This document shows, in pieces, positions 45,067 to 55,554 of a stretch of 64,000 nucleotides of DNA. The translations under genes were made by a program, and so were the position numbers. The stretch is from Opitutales bacterium (GTDB taxonomy: Bacteria > Verrucomicrobiota > Verrucomicrobiia > Opitutales > Opitutaceae). The DNA lies in assembly GCA_018700525.1 (NCBI GenBank), contig JABITN010000136.1, forward strand, positions 1 through 64,000, in the 5' to 3' direction. The notes under the pieces are model-generated. The model was not told the DNA's origin and made no database searches. It saw only the letters and a program-made list of their open reading frames with translations. Each line of letters starts with the position of its first letter. The stretch's first letter is position 1.

Positions 45067-45330
45067 CTACACCCATGTATCAAATCCCCTCAAACCCAAT
45101 ACCCGCTCTTTGTGTAACAAGCTCCCTTTCAGCACACCAGCATCTCCCTTCGGACCGAAATTCAGCATAGTGTCCGAAATAAACGGGCCAGTATCCATCA
45201 GGTTCCACCAATCGGCGTCCGGCATCGTTGCAGCCCGCTTCAGAGGACGGTCTCCGGACCTTTCGGCGGCGGCACTAGCCTCTGCTGCAAGCCCTAAACA
45301 GGCCAAGGAAATGAGTAAAGTACGTGGCAT
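45067..45330 (-). pseudogene. Truncated N-terminus of a DUF6797-like secreted protein
   Basis: From the ATG at 45330 the frame has a signal peptide (MPRTLLISLACLGLAAEASA) and then WWNLMDTGPFISDTML, LKGSLLHKERVLGLRGFDTW and a stop, 87 residues in all. 'D.GPF.S.T....P...vlKGi.i.lg....v.FDt' resembles the opening of large PVC-specific secreted proteins with a DUF6797 domain and a C-terminal cytochrome, which run to many hundred residues. The rest is gone. A small functional secreted protein cannot be excluded. Confidence 0.5.
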
Positions 45331-45508
45331 GCTGAGAAATGATAATAATTTCTCATACGTAACGAAAATTCCGCAGGAAAGACCTCTATTCTCCCTAAAA
45401 ACCAATCTTTGGACAGATTTTTCAAACCAGGCGTTTGCCGATCAGAACCACGCTGTACCACTAAGTAGCTAAGCGAGAGACTCGCGTAGGTTCTGCAAAG
45501 GCTAAACC

Positions 45509-46912
45509 CTAACGCGTTATTCCAAAATAGCTCTCAGCATTCGCGTAGCAAATATTGCGTACCATTCCACCGACTAATTCCATGTCTTGGGGAATTTCTC
45601 CGTTTTCAACATCCGCACCAATAAGATTACACAACACTCTCCGAAAGTATTCGTGGCGCGGATACGAAAGAAAAGAACGCGAATCGGTCAGCATTCCCAC
45701 GAATCGCGACATCAACCCCAAATTAGATAGAGCGTTCATCTGAGCCTCCATGGCCTCCTTCTGATCCGAAAACCACCAACCCGAGCCAAGTTGCATTTTG
45801 CCTGGCGTGATTCCATCCTGAAAATTCCCCAGCATCGTCGCTACCGCGTAATTGTCAGACCAATTTAGATTATACACAACCGACTTAGGCAATTCTCCTG
45901 TCTGCTCTAAACTATCGAGGAAACTTCTTAGTTTCGCGACTTGCGGAACATCCCCAACAGAATCGAATCCCGTATCCGGGCCAAGCTTTTGGGACATACG
46001 CGAATTGTTCTGGCGCATCGCTCCCAAGTGAAGCTGCATCGTCCAATTCTTCTCTGCATTCCAACGACCAACCTCGCGCATCACGTAAAACGCAAACTGC
46101 TCTTTCTCTTCAATCGAAGCCGCCTCACCACTGCGAGCCTTAGAATAGATCACGCTGACTGCGCTCCGACTCGTTTCCGCATAAAAGCAACGCTCCAAAC
46201 CATGGTCTGTCAAACGACCTCCCATTTCATGAAAGAAATCATGACGCGACTTAAGCGCCTCGAGAAACGCTTCGAAGGTATCCGCCGAAACTCCCGAAAC
46301 CTCCGATAAACGATCCGTCCAAGCATTAAAGGCTTCCGGAGCATCGACCATCAACCCCTTGTCCGGGCGAAACGTCGGAACCACTTTCGTACCCAAGCCC
46401 AGCGACTGAATAGCCTGGTGATGTTCTAAACCATCAATCGGATCGTCCGTAGTCCCAACCACCTTCACCTTAAAGTCCTTCAAGATCCCATGAGCACTAA
46501 GCGACTCCGATTTAAGAAGCTCGCTCGTCGTATCCCAAATTTCCTTGGCCGTATTTTCATTAATCAAAATATCGATCCCGAAATAGCGCTTCAGCTCCAA
46601 ATGGCTCCAATGGTACAAAGGATTTCGCAACATATGAGGCACCGTCTCACACCACGCCATGAACTTATCGAAAGGATCCGCATCCCCAGTACAAAGCTCT
46701 TCAGCAACGCCATTTGCCCGCATGGCCCGCCACTTATAATGATCGCCTTCCAGCCAAATCTCAGCCAGATTTGAAAAACGCCGATTGGTCGCCACATCCT
46801 TAGGGGGCAAATGGCAATGGTAGTCGTATATCGGTTCGTTTTTTGCGTAGTTATGATACAACTCGCTCGCCGCATTGCTCTGTAAAAGGAAATCGTCGTT
46901 GATAAATGCCAT
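45509..46912 (-). CDS. uxaC: Glucuronate (uronate) isomerase
   Basis: The 467-residue enzyme interconverts D-glucuronate and D-fructuronate (and galacturonate and tagaturonate). It starts MAFINDDFLLQSNAASELYH and has the metal-binding YDYHCHLPPKDVATN near residue 30, LYHWSHLELKRYFGI, VVGTTDDPID, LHLGAMRQNNSRM and FVGMLTDSRSFLSYPRHEYF. These are all UxaC hallmarks, and the length is normal. It lies 44 bases downstream of the putative epimerase gene in the same direction, so the two form an operon. Confidence 0.95.
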   Translation of the reverse strand: MAFINDDFLLQSNAASELYHNYAKNEPIYDYHCHLPPKDVATNRRFSNLAEIWLEGDHYKWRAMRANGVAEELCTGDADPFDKFMAWCETVPHMLRNPLYHWSHLELKRYFGIDILINENTAKEIWDTTSELLKSESLSAHGILKDFKVKVVGTTDDPIDGLEHHQAIQSLGLGTKVVPTFRPDKGLMVDAPEAFNAWTDRLSEVSGVSADTFEAFLEALKSRHDFFHEMGGRLTDHGLERCFYAETSRSAVSVIYSKARSGEAASIEEKEQFAFYVMREVGRWNAEKNWTMQLHLGAMRQNNSRMSQKLGPDTGFDSVGDVPQVAKLRSFLDSLEQTGELPKSVVYNLNWSDNYAVATMLGNFQDGITPGKMQLGSGWWFSDQKEAMEAQMNALSNLGLMSRFVGMLTDSRSFLSYPRHEYFRRVLCNLIGADVENGEIPQDMELVGGMVRNICYANAESYFGITR

Positions 46913-46955
46913 AAGATTATGAATACTTAATACTATAAACTATCGGTCAGTTTGA

Positions 46956-48818
46956 TTAACCAGCGATCTCCTTTAGAAACCCTTCCCAGCTCGTATAATT
47001 CTCAAGTCTATCCTTCGCCGCATCACATGTTTCCGTGCTAGCCAGGCCCGTATTGCGAGCCAAGAATACGATATACTCCGCAACCCGCCGAGCAAACCGC
47101 AATTGCCCCTCATCGCTGATCGTGTAAAAACGTTCCCGCTGACGATAACCTGCCGCCGAGTGATCGCCCAATGACGCTTTCTCGGCTTTACCGTCCGCCG
47201 CAAGAACATAGAGGAAATTATACTCGAACCAAAACATGTGGTCCGGGTTCGGCGTCAAGGCTTCCAATGCCGAACGACAAGAATCGGGCGACTCGAACAC
47301 ATCGGTCGACACCTTCTCGAATTCAAGAGCGTCGACGATGAACTCACGGGCCATCTTCTGCTCGGTATCTTCCGCGCTGAACGCGCCCGCGACCGCGAGC
47401 TCCAACGTAAACGCATGCCAATCCTTCCACAAAGCCTGATCCTCTACATTTGGAGAACCGTGCAAAGCGATCCCCATTTCGTAAGTGTAACGACCACTCG
47501 TTTTAATCTCTAGATTCCCTCCAGTCACCTCGCCCATCACCTGGTAATTCTCGGCTGATTTCCCAGATCCAGAGTGGAAACCAATGCTGACGTCGAAAGC
47601 CTTGCAGACTTCCCATTGCGCCGTCGCCAACTCGCGCAAGCGATCATTACACGGAAACGGTATGTTCTTCTGAAAACCAAATGCGGGGGCCACAAATTGA
47701 ACCGGCATATCCATCTCGATGCATAAGGCCAACATGATCGCCGTCGTTTCCGGCGTGGTCAGTCCCGGCAATTCATCGATAGACAACTCGCGTAAATACG
47801 AACAACCCGCCTCCGTTGTAAAGGCCGCCTCGCGAGCTAGGCGATACTTCTCATCGCGAACCTTCATTTTCTTCATCGCCGGCCACACGTAGCATAACAA
47901 TCCGTCCAACTCAGCCTGGTCTAAACTCAGCCCAGCTCCGTTGACCCGCTTAGCCACATTGGAAACCAAGTCTGCTGCAATCTCCGATTCGACAAACGAA
48001 CGTCGGTCCGCTTCCGACTCAAGCGTCTCCGTCAACGCCAACTCTGGCGATATATCGAATGTGATGTATGAAGCGAACAAACACCCCGTGACCAGTTGGT
48101 CTTCTCTCACATCGAATTTTCCGCCGATCGGCTGATGATCCGCATTGAAACTCCACGCAATCCCGCGTTGATGAAATCCAGTCTTTAGCTTCGCCATCAC
48201 GCAGCCATGACTCATTCCCTCCACCGATTGACCCTGATGTCCTTCAGGAACATTCGTTCCGATAAACGGAAACGGTACCGTATCCAACTCGTCCGCCAAC
48301 ATCACATCTACGTCATATACCAATTCCCGCGGAATGCTATTTTGATTGGCAGTCATCCCAATACCTAGATTAGCCATCGCCCAATCGACTCCCGGCCAAT
48401 GCAAAGTAGTGAAACGAGCTCCGATTCCCAACGTACTCTTACCGAGATTGCCACCCGCACTCGGAAAAATCGCGCTAGTTGGATTGACCTCTTGGACTCG
48501 ATTCTTGATCGCGACTAGGTTCTCCAGACTGGCTGGAAAATAAACGAATCCTCCAATCTCCGCTCTATCCGAAAGCCCCGTATCAAGACCATCACTCGCC
48601 CCGCTCAGTCGCCAAGCGTGATCCCCATTAATATCCTCGACGACAACCCATTGTCCTGCGGCCGTATTAAATGCACTCTTTTCATGAACGACGACCCTCT
48701 CGCCAGAAGTCAAATTTCCCTTTAACTCATCCCAGTCTAAACAAAAGTCAGGACTGATACATGGGTTTTGAGCAATGCGGATAGCGTTATCCAAAAGAAA
48801 TCGATTGATGGCTTTCAT
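46956..48818 (-). CDS. uxaE: Probable tagaturonate epimerase (UxaE-like)
   Basis: The 620-residue cytoplasmic protein contains FNADHQPIGGKFD, IGFHSGSGKSAENYQVMGEV and LEIKTSGRYTYEMGIALHGS. These resemble the substrate/metal-binding segments of the UxaE family first assigned in Thermotoga, which epimerises tagaturonate and fructuronate. The N-terminal 200 residues (LGIGARFTTLHWPGVDWAMA) also fit a TIM-barrel-like start. The direct operon with uxaC strongly supports a uronate role: together they would convert galacturonate-derived tagaturonate to fructuronate. My identification is from memory of the family and its context. Confidence 0.75.
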   Translation of the reverse strand: MKAINRFLLDNAIRIAQNPCISPDFCLDWDELKGNLTSGERVVVHEKSAFNTAAGQWVVVEDINGDHAWRLSGASDGLDTGLSDRAEIGGFVYFPASLENLVAIKNRVQEVNPTSAIFPSAGGNLGKSTLGIGARFTTLHWPGVDWAMANLGIGMTANQNSIPRELVYDVDVMLADELDTVPFPFIGTNVPEGHQGQSVEGMSHGCVMAKLKTGFHQRGIAWSFNADHQPIGGKFDVREDQLVTGCLFASYITFDISPELALTETLESEADRRSFVESEIAADLVSNVAKRVNGAGLSLDQAELDGLLCYVWPAMKKMKVRDEKYRLAREAAFTTEAGCSYLRELSIDELPGLTTPETTAIMLALCIEMDMPVQFVAPAFGFQKNIPFPCNDRLRELATAQWEVCKAFDVSIGFHSGSGKSAENYQVMGEVTGGNLEIKTSGRYTYEMGIALHGSPNVEDQALWKDWHAFTLELAVAGAFSAEDTEQKMAREFIVDALEFEKVSTDVFESPDSCRSALEALTPNPDHMFWFEYNFLYVLAADGKAEKASLGDHSAAGYRQRERFYTISDEGQLRFARRVAEYIVFLARNTGLASTETCDAAKDRLENYTSWEGFLKEIAG

Positions 48819-49106
48819 GAAAATTATTGCGAAATCACTAAAATGAAAAAACGAAAATTCGAGTCAAACCCCTACACGTGTTAGATCCGAAACACCACCC
48901 AATCGCGATTCTTATAAAAGTGAAAGCGCAAAATGGTAAAACACGATATACTCCTCGATTTCGCGATAAACTGCTGATCGGTCTAAGTTTGTCATTTAAA
49001 GCCTTGATAGCCATCACGCAAATTTCCAAGCTCCGCTCGTTACCAAAGTCCATCCAAGGAACTCATTCAACCATCACCTCAACGAAACAACATTCTCTCA
49101 TTCCCT

Positions 49107-49910
49107 ATGCCAATCATTCAATCTAACGGAATCCAAATGAACTACGAGGAACGCGGCAGCGGCGATCCCCTAATCCTCATCATGGGTATCACCGCTCCCG
49201 GCGCTGTATGGGAAGCCCATGCCGATCTCTGGAGCCAGAACTACCGCTGCATCCTCGTCGATAATCGCGGCATCGGACTCACCGACAAACCCGAAGGCGA
49301 CTACGATAGCGCCATGATGGCCGACGATTACGCAGGCCTAATGGATGCCCTCGGAATCGAATCCGCCCGCGTGGTCGGCGTTTCAATGGGATCCATTATC
49401 GCCCAACAGCTTTGCCTCCGCCATCCGCAAAAAGTGACCAGCGCCGTGCTCATGTGTCCTTGGGCGCGCTGCGACCGATACGCCAAGTCGATCTTCGAAC
49501 ACATGAAAGCCTGCTTCGCCCACCTTTCTCCAGCCCAATTCATGGAATGGATACAGCTGCTCATTTTTACCAAGCCAGTCTGGGACAACGACGAATCGCA
49601 CGGAGGATTGCTCGAAGGGCGCCAAGGCTTCGCCAACGGCCCGAGTCCCCAACCGCTTCACGGCCTCGAAGGCCAAGCCGCAGCCTGTATTAACCACGAT
49701 GTTTACGACCAGCTCGGAAAGATCTCCCAGCCCTGCCTCGTAATCGGTGGCAAGAACGACATCTTCACGCCGATCTGGATGGGCCAGGAAGTTGCCGCAG
49801 CCATTCCTAACTGCGACACTTATTTCTACGACGACGCCGGTCACGCTTTCCACTTCGAAAAACTCGACGACTTCAATCCGAGAGTCCTCGATTGGCTTCA
49901 AGCCCACTAG
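49107..49910 (+). CDS. Alpha/beta-hydrolase
   Basis: The 267-residue protein shows the fold's landmarks: DPLILIMGITAPGAVWEAH (oxyanion region), VDNRGIGLTDKPEG, the nucleophile elbow RVVGVSMGSIIAQQL with Ser near residue 93, an acid in VIGGKNDIFTP, and His in YDDAGHAFHFEK. No signal peptide. The close match to 3-oxoadipate enol-lactonase-like and lipase-like hydrolases does not identify the substrate. A strong terminator follows at 49931. Confidence 0.9.
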   Translation: MPIIQSNGIQMNYEERGSGDPLILIMGITAPGAVWEAHADLWSQNYRCILVDNRGIGLTDKPEGDYDSAMMADDYAGLMDALGIESARVVGVSMGSIIAQQLCLRHPQKVTSAVLMCPWARCDRYAKSIFEHMKACFAHLSPAQFMEWIQLLIFTKPVWDNDESHGGLLEGRQGFANGPSPQPLHGLEGQAAACINHDVYDQLGKISQPCLVIGGKNDIFTPIWMGQEVAAAIPNCDTYFYDDAGHAFHFEKLDDFNPRVLDWLQAH

Positions 49911-49930
49911 TCGCCAATCCCAATTCCGAA

Positions 49931-49960
49931 AAGGAGAACCACACCGGTTCTCCTTTTTTT
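49931..49960 (+). terminator. Rho-independent terminator after the alpha/beta-hydrolase gene
   Basis: GGAGAACC (49933-49940) and GGTTCTCC (49946-49953) form a perfect 8-bp stem with a 5-base loop, preceded by A residues and followed by seven T. It sits about 20 bases after the hydrolase stop and 36 bases before the next gene, so the two genes are separate transcripts. Confidence 0.9.
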
Positions 49961-49995
49961 CTCTCCCGCGCCCTCTCAATCTCTCCGTACTGAAA

Positions 49996-50938
49996 ATGCC
50001 CATAAATTCTGAAATCAACTCAATCGGCCTCGGCACATTCGCCATGGGTGGAACTCGTTGGAAAGCCAGCTGGGGGTCCCAAAAACGAAGCGACCTCGAT
50101 CGCGACCATCCACAAAGCGCTCGACTCCGGTATCGAGTGGATCGACACAGCTCCCGCCTACGGCCTGGGCGTTGCTGAAACCGTAGTCGGCAAAGCGCTC
50201 GCCGAACGGAGCGAAAAACCATTCGTCGCCGCCAAGCTTGGTCGCTGTTGGAATGAAAAGCGTGAACTCGGTTCCAATCTCGACCCAGCATCCATTCGCC
50301 AAGAATGCGAAGATAGTCTCCGCAGACTGAATACGGACGTCATCGACCTATACCAAATCCACTGGCCAATCCCCGACGAAGGGATCGAAGATGCATGGAG
50401 CACTGTTGCCGACCTGAAACAAGCTGGAAAAATCCGCTACGCAGGCGTATCCAATTTCAGCGTCGAACAGCTGAAACGTTGTCAGCCGATTATGCCCATC
50501 GACACGCTCCAATCTCCTCTAAGCCTCCTTAAAACCGCCCTGCTCGATTCGATCGTCCCCTTTTGCCGGGAACAAAACATCCAAGTCCTAGCCTACAGCC
50601 CTATGCAAAAAGGCTTACTCCTCGGCAAAGTCACGTCCGCTTGGGTCGAGTCACTCGCGAAGGATGATCACCGAAAAGCCGATCCAAAATTCCAAGAACC
50701 TCTCCTAACTTCAATCAACCAGCAAGTCCAAGCCGCCCACGACCTTGCCAGAACCAAGGGACTCACCCTACAACAACTCGTCGTCGCATGGACCACTTCG
50801 ATCCCCGGAATCGCCGCCGCCATCCTAGGCTGCCGCACTTCCAGCCAAGCCGAAGCCGCTGCCTCTTGCCAAAACGCCACTCTTGACCCCGAAGCCAAAA
50901 CCGCCCTAGAAAGTATTTTTCACATAGACCCCTTTTGA
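49996..50938 (+). pseudogene. Aldo/keto reductase, frame broken by an extra G in a run of five
   Basis: From ATG 49996 the frame reads MPINSEINSIGLGTFAMGGT and RWKASWG, then loses homology. Dropping one G from the run at 50073-50077 restores GPKNEATSIATIHKALDSGI, EWIDTAPAYGLGVAETVVGK and the rest to the stop at 50938, giving 313 residues. Catalytic residues are all there in the corrected protein: Asp and Tyr (WIDTAPAYG), Lys (VAAKLG) and His (YQIHWP). The family reduces carbonyl groups with NADPH. The 296-residue frame from 50048 has an out-of-context start and lacks the first strand. Homopolymer position suggests an assembly error or a very recent mutation. Confidence 0.85.
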
Positions 50939-50995
50939 CTGAATCGTATTGGTACGCCCGGGGCGGTGTGCTAATCACTCGATCCATTCCGACCA

Positions 50996-53900
50996 ATGAT
51001 TAGAAATCCCCTCCCCCAGCTATCCTCAGTCACGATACCTCTCGGCACATGGCTAGCGATGTTCGCTATTCAATCATGCGAAGCGGATACGGTCGATTTC
51101 AACAAGGATATTCGTCCCATCCTCTCTCAAAATTGCTTCCAATGCCACGGTCCAGACGAAACCAAGCGAAAGGGGGGATCCAAGGAAACCGGCCGTTTGC
51201 GTCTCGACACCGAAGACGGTTCAAGAATGGATCTCGGTGGTTACGCGGCTCTCGTTCCGGGCAAAGTCGATGAGAGCGAACTTTTTTATCTAATCACTGC
51301 CGATGACGATCAGGACCTCATGCCACCTCCTAAGCATGGAGACTCCCTCAAACCCGATCAAATCGCTCTCATAAAACGTTGGATCGAAGAAGGTGGCAAC
51401 TACGACCAACACTGGGCTTACAAAAAGCCAACCCGTCCACCAGTCCCCAAAACCGCCTCGGAGGATTTCACCCTTCGCAACCCAATCGATCATTTCGTTG
51501 CCCGAATCCTTGTAACCAATAATCTAACACAATCGCCTGAAGCCGACAAAAACGCCCTCGCCCGCCGAGTTGCTCTCGATTTAACAGGCCTGCCGCCCAC
51601 TCCCGAAGAAACCGAGGCTTTCATTTCCGACTCAACTTCCGGAGCTTATCAACGTTACGTCCAGCTCCAATTAAACAAACCGGCCTTCGGCGAGCACTGG
51701 GCGCGCATGTGGCTGGACCTAGCACGCTATGCTGATTCCGCCGGATACGCCGACGACCCCTTGCGCACCATCTGGGGATTTAGGGATTACGTAATTAGCT
51801 CGTTTAACGAGAACAAACCCTTCGACCAATTCACTATCGAACAGATTGCAGGAGATCTACTACCAAATCCTACCACGGAACAACTGGTCGCTACCGCTTT
51901 CCATCGAAACACGAAAACCAATAGCGAGGGCGGCACCAGCGACGAAGAGTTTCGAAACGAAGCCGTAGTCGACCGCGTCAATACAACCATGAGCGTTTGG
52001 ATGGGCACTACCATGGCTTGCGCTCAATGCCACACGCACAAATACGACCCTATTACACAGGAGGAGTATTTCAAAGTGTTCGCTATCTTCAACAGCACCG
52101 CCGACGAAGATCGAAAAGACGAGAAACCGCTCGTCTCACTATTCTCCGAAGAGCAAAAAGCTGAAAAAGCCGCTCTCAAGACGACGATCGCATCACTAGA
52201 AAGCGAGCTTCTTTCCAAACTCTCCCAGCCTAATCAACAAAAGCGAAAATTGAATTGGGAGAGAGCCATTTTGAGCGGAGCCGGATGGCAGGCATTGAAA
52301 CCATTGCCAGGCGATATGACCGCCATTTCCAAAACTCCTTTCACGCTCGAGTCCGACAATGCGATTTCAGTAACCGACAACACAAGACCGCAAGACACCT
52401 ATACGATAGCAGCCGAATTACTAGCCGACACAAACCTTGTCACAGGAATCAAACTTGAAGTATTCCCCGCGAATAGCAGAGACAACACAAGCTCGACCGA
52501 ATCCGAAGATTGGGTACTCAACGGTTTTGAAGCTCGGATACTGCCCGCGGACATCAAACCCAATACCGAGGCCAAAGAGCTTAAGAAGATACCCAAACTC
52601 AAATTCTCCAGTTCAAACGCATCCTTCGAACAAGAATGGTACAACCTTAGCGACGTCTACACCGGTTCTAACTCAGATCGATTTTCGGGCTGGGCGGTCC
52701 AAGGTAATCTCAATACGAAAAACGAAGCTGTCTTCGAATTGGAAAACCCCATCGAACTTGCCCTAGGGGAAAAGCTTCAATTCAAATTGATTCACAATTT
52801 TCCGAACAAAAAAATCAAACGGTTCCGAATCTCCGTCAGCGACGATAGGAAGCCCATCCCGGCGCTCTCCAAAAAGCTCGCCCCCACAATGGCCAAACGT
52901 CCAAGAAAACGAACCCAGGCGGAAAAGGAATCCCTTCTGGAATTCTTCGCTCAATTCGATCCCGAGCCAAATGAAATTCATGCACGGATCGCCAAAGCCG
53001 AAACAACGCTTGCTACCATCAAACCGCTTACGACTGTGCCGGTAATGGCCGAATTAACCGGAAACCGGGCGCGCAAAACACACCTCCAGTATCGAGGCAG
53101 CTTCATGGACAAGGGCCCGGAAGTCACTGCAGGGCTTCCATCCGAGATTCACCCATATTCTAAAAGCTCGAAACCGGATCGGCTCAGTCTCGCCAAATGG
53201 CTAGTCGACGACGACAATCCACTCACCGCTCGCGTTGTGGTCAACCGGTTCTGGCAGGCCTTATTCGGTATCGGAATTGTAACGACTGGCGAAGACTTCG
53301 GCTCGCAAGGCGATCTACCATCTCACCCAGAACTTCTGGATTGGCTTTCAATCGAGTTCATGGAAAACGATTGGAATGTAAAGCACTTGCTCGAACTAAT
53401 AGTTACCTCCGCAACCTATCGGCAAAGCTCGAAAGTCGATTCCGAGAGCTATCAACGCGACCCAGACAACCGCCTTTTCGCCCGCGGTCCTCGATTCCGT
53501 ATATCAGCCGAAACGGTACGCGACCAAGCGCTCGCTGTCAGCGGACTCCTTAGCGAAAAGCTGTACGGTCCTTCCGTCAAACCGCCTCAGCCGGAACTCG
53601 GACTCAAAGCCGCTTTTGGGAGCCCGACCGACTGGACAACCAGCGAAGGGAGCGACAAATATCGCCGAGGAATCTACACTTCCTGGCGACGATCCAACCC
53701 CTACCCGTCCATGTCGGTCTTCGATGCTCCAAGCAGAGACGTTTGCATCGTTCGTCGCGAACGAACCAATACGCCTCTCCAAGCCTTGGTTACACTAAAT
53801 GATCCCGTTTACATAGAAGCATCGCAAGCTCTAGGCCGAGTCTTGCAATCCACAGAAGGAACTCTAAACGACAAAATCGCTCAGGGGCTTCGGCAATGCC

Positions 53901-54115
53901 TCGTCCGCCCTGCTTCAGAAAAGGAAATCGCGACGCTGGCTAACTTGTACAACGCCACCCAATCGCGTTTTGCCAATGCCCCCGAGAGCGCTTTGCAAAT
54001 GGCGACAAACCCCATTGGGCCGCTTCCGGACGGAGCCGATACCTCCGAATTCGCAGCCTGGACAGTAGTTGCCAATGCCTTGCTCAACCTCGACGAAATG
54101 TTTCTAAAACGATGA
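50996..54115 (+). CDS. PSD1 (Planctomycete cytochrome c) / DUF1549 / DUF1553 protein
   Basis: The 1039-residue protein has a hydrophobic start, then [20 protein letters not shown] with the single heme-binding CxxCH. A low-spin-like segment follows ([35 protein letters not shown]). DUF1549 covers roughly residues 150-370 ([41 protein letters not shown]), with a variable middle. DUF1553 lies in the C-terminal 300 residues ([46 protein letters not shown]). It always pairs with DUF1501 genes in PVC bacteria, as here with an ATGA overlap. Function is unproven; links to polysaccharide breakdown have been suggested. Confidence 0.93.
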   Translation: MIRNPLPQLSSVTIPLGTWLAMFAIQSCEADTVDFNKDIRPILSQNCFQCHGPDETKRKGGSKETGRLRLDTEDGSRMDLGGYAALVPGKVDESELFYLITADDDQDLMPPPKHGDSLKPDQIALIKRWIEEGGNYDQHWAYKKPTRPPVPKTASEDFTLRNPIDHFVARILVTNNLTQSPEADKNALARRVALDLTGLPPTPEETEAFISDSTSGAYQRYVQLQLNKPAFGEHWARMWLDLARYADSAGYADDPLRTIWGFRDYVISSFNENKPFDQFTIEQIAGDLLPNPTTEQLVATAFHRNTKTNSEGGTSDEEFRNEAVVDRVNTTMSVWMGTTMACAQCHTHKYDPITQEEYFKVFAIFNSTADEDRKDEKPLVSLFSEEQKAEKAALKTTIASLESELLSKLSQPNQQKRKLNWERAILSGAGWQALKPLPGDMTAISKTPFTLESDNAISVTDNTRPQDTYTIAAELLADTNLVTGIKLEVFPANSRDNTSSTESEDWVLNGFEARILPADIKPNTEAKELKKIPKLKFSSSNASFEQEWYNLSDVYTGSNSDRFSGWAVQGNLNTKNEAVFELENPIELALGEKLQFKLIHNFPNKKIKRFRISVSDDRKPIPALSKKLAPTMAKRPRKRTQAEKESLLEFFAQFDPEPNEIHARIAKAETTLATIKPLTTVPVMAELTGNRARKTHLQYRGSFMDKGPEVTAGLPSEIHPYSKSSKPDRLSLAKWLVDDDNPLTARVVVNRFWQALFGIGIVTTGEDFGSQGDLPSHPELLDWLSIEFMENDWNVKHLLELIVTSATYRQSSKVDSESYQRDPDNRLFARGPRFRISAETVRDQALAVSGLLSEKLYGPSVKPPQPELGLKAAFGSPTDWTTSEGSDKYRRGIYTSWRRSNPYPSMSVFDAPSRDVCIVRRERTNTPLQALVTLNDPVYIEASQALGRVLQSTEGTLNDKIAQGLRQCLVRPASEKEIATLANLYNATQSRFANAPESALQMATNPIGPLPDGADTSEFAAWTVVANALLNLDEMFLKR

Positions 54116-55554
54116 ATCCAATACTCGAAAACATTCAAAACGCTACCCGGCGCCATTTCTTAAAGCAAACCTTCGCCGGGCTTGGAGGAATCGCTTTGGG
54201 CTCGCTCGTAAACCCTTCTCTCGCATCGTCGATATCCGACCCGCTCGCACCCAAAAAACCGCATTTTCCGGCCAAAGCCAAAAACGTCATTTATCTCCAC
54301 CTCACAGGTTCCCCTCCCAACCTGGATATGTATGATTACAAACCGGAATTGATTAAGCGCGACGGCCAAAACTGCCCAGCTGAATTCATCGAAGGCAAAC
54401 GATTCGCATTTACCTCGGGGACGCCGAAGCTTCTGGGAACCGAGAGAACCTTTAAGCAATACGGCAAAGGTGGCCTTTGGATGTCCGACGCGATCCCCCA
54501 CCTCCAAACCGTCGCCGACGAGATGTGCATGATCCATTCGATGAATACGGATCAATTCAATCACGCTCCAGCCGAACTGTTCACCCTGACCGGTTCGTCT
54601 CGCCCTGGACGCCCCTCCTTGGGTTCCTGGGTTACATACGGACTTGGATCCTCCAACAAAGATCTACCTGGCTTCATCGTTCTCATTTCAAGCGGCACAC
54701 AACCAAACGGAGGCAAGAATTCTTTTGGTTCCGGCTTCCTTCCATCGGTTTACCAAGGTGTGCAATGTCGTTCAAAAGGCGACCCGGTCCTTTACGTTTC
54801 AAATCCCAAAGGCATGGATCGAGAAACGCGCCGCATGAGCCTTGATGCTATTCAAGAAATCAACGAGTTGCACGCCGACGAATACGGCCATCCGGAAACG
54901 CGTACGCGAATTTCCCAATACGAACTCGCTTACCGCATGCAAACTTCGGTTCCCGAAGTGATGGATATCAAAGCCGAGCCTAGCAAGCTCATCGAAGACT
55001 ACGGAGCCGAACCCGGAGCTTCGAGTTTTGCCAACAATTGTCTGCTTGCCCGCCGTCTCGTCGAAAAAGGCGTTCGCTACGTTCAACTTTTCGACTGGGG
55101 ATGGGATTTCCATGGGACAAACGACAAGAATGGCCTGCGAGGTGGTCTAACCGACAAATGCGCCTCGGTCGACAAACCGATCGCTGCTTTAATAAGAGAT
55201 TTGCGAGATCGCGGTTTGCTCGACGAAACACTCATCATTTGCGGTGGCGAATTTGGACGCACTCCATTTCGGGAGGGCCGCACCGCTGCATCGAACGTTC
55301 TTGGCCGCGACCATTATCCCGATTGCTTTACGATGTGGATGGCCGGTGGCGGAGTTAAAGGCGGCTACAGCTACGGTGCGACCGACGAACTAGGGTTTTC
55401 CGTAACCGAAAACAAAGTACACATTCACGATTTTCAAGCGACTATCATGCACCTATTAGGCTGTGATCACGAGCGCTTGACCTACCGGTTTCAAGGCCGC
55501 GATTTCAGGCTCACCGATGTCCATGGAAAAGTAGTGAAAGACCTCATCGCGTAG
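54112..55554 (+). CDS. DUF1501 protein (sulfatase-like fold)
   Basis: The 480-residue protein begins with TRRHFLKQTFAGLGGIALGS, a twin-arginine-like export signal. It contains NVIYLHLTGSPPNLDMYDYK, MIHSMNTDQFNHAPAELFTL, RRLVEKGVRYVQLFDWGWDF, ICGGEFGRTPF and GRDHYPDCFTMWMAGGGVKG, the standard DUF1501 landmarks. The fold is related to alkaline phosphatases/sulfatases, but the Cys/Ser formylglycine motif is not present. It overlaps the preceding PSD1 gene by four bases and surely acts with it. Confidence 0.93.
   Translation: MNPILENIQNATRRHFLKQTFAGLGGIALGSLVNPSLASSISDPLAPKKPHFPAKAKNVIYLHLTGSPPNLDMYDYKPELIKRDGQNCPAEFIEGKRFAFTSGTPKLLGTERTFKQYGKGGLWMSDAIPHLQTVADEMCMIHSMNTDQFNHAPAELFTLTGSSRPGRPSLGSWVTYGLGSSNKDLPGFIVLISSGTQPNGGKNSFGSGFLPSVYQGVQCRSKGDPVLYVSNPKGMDRETRRMSLDAIQEINELHADEYGHPETRTRISQYELAYRMQTSVPEVMDIKAEPSKLIEDYGAEPGASSFANNCLLARRLVEKGVRYVQLFDWGWDFHGTNDKNGLRGGLTDKCASVDKPIAALIRDLRDRGLLDETLIICGGEFGRTPFREGRTAASNVLGRDHYPDCFTMWMAGGGVKGGYSYGATDELGFSVTENKVHIHDFQATIMHLLGCDHERLTYRFQGRDFRLTDVHGKVVKDLIA

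Noticed and set aside
49383-50291. 302-codon minus-strand frame opposite the hydrolase and reductase
   Set aside because: It crosses the Rho-independent terminator and two well-supported plus-strand genes; Arg-rich shadow.
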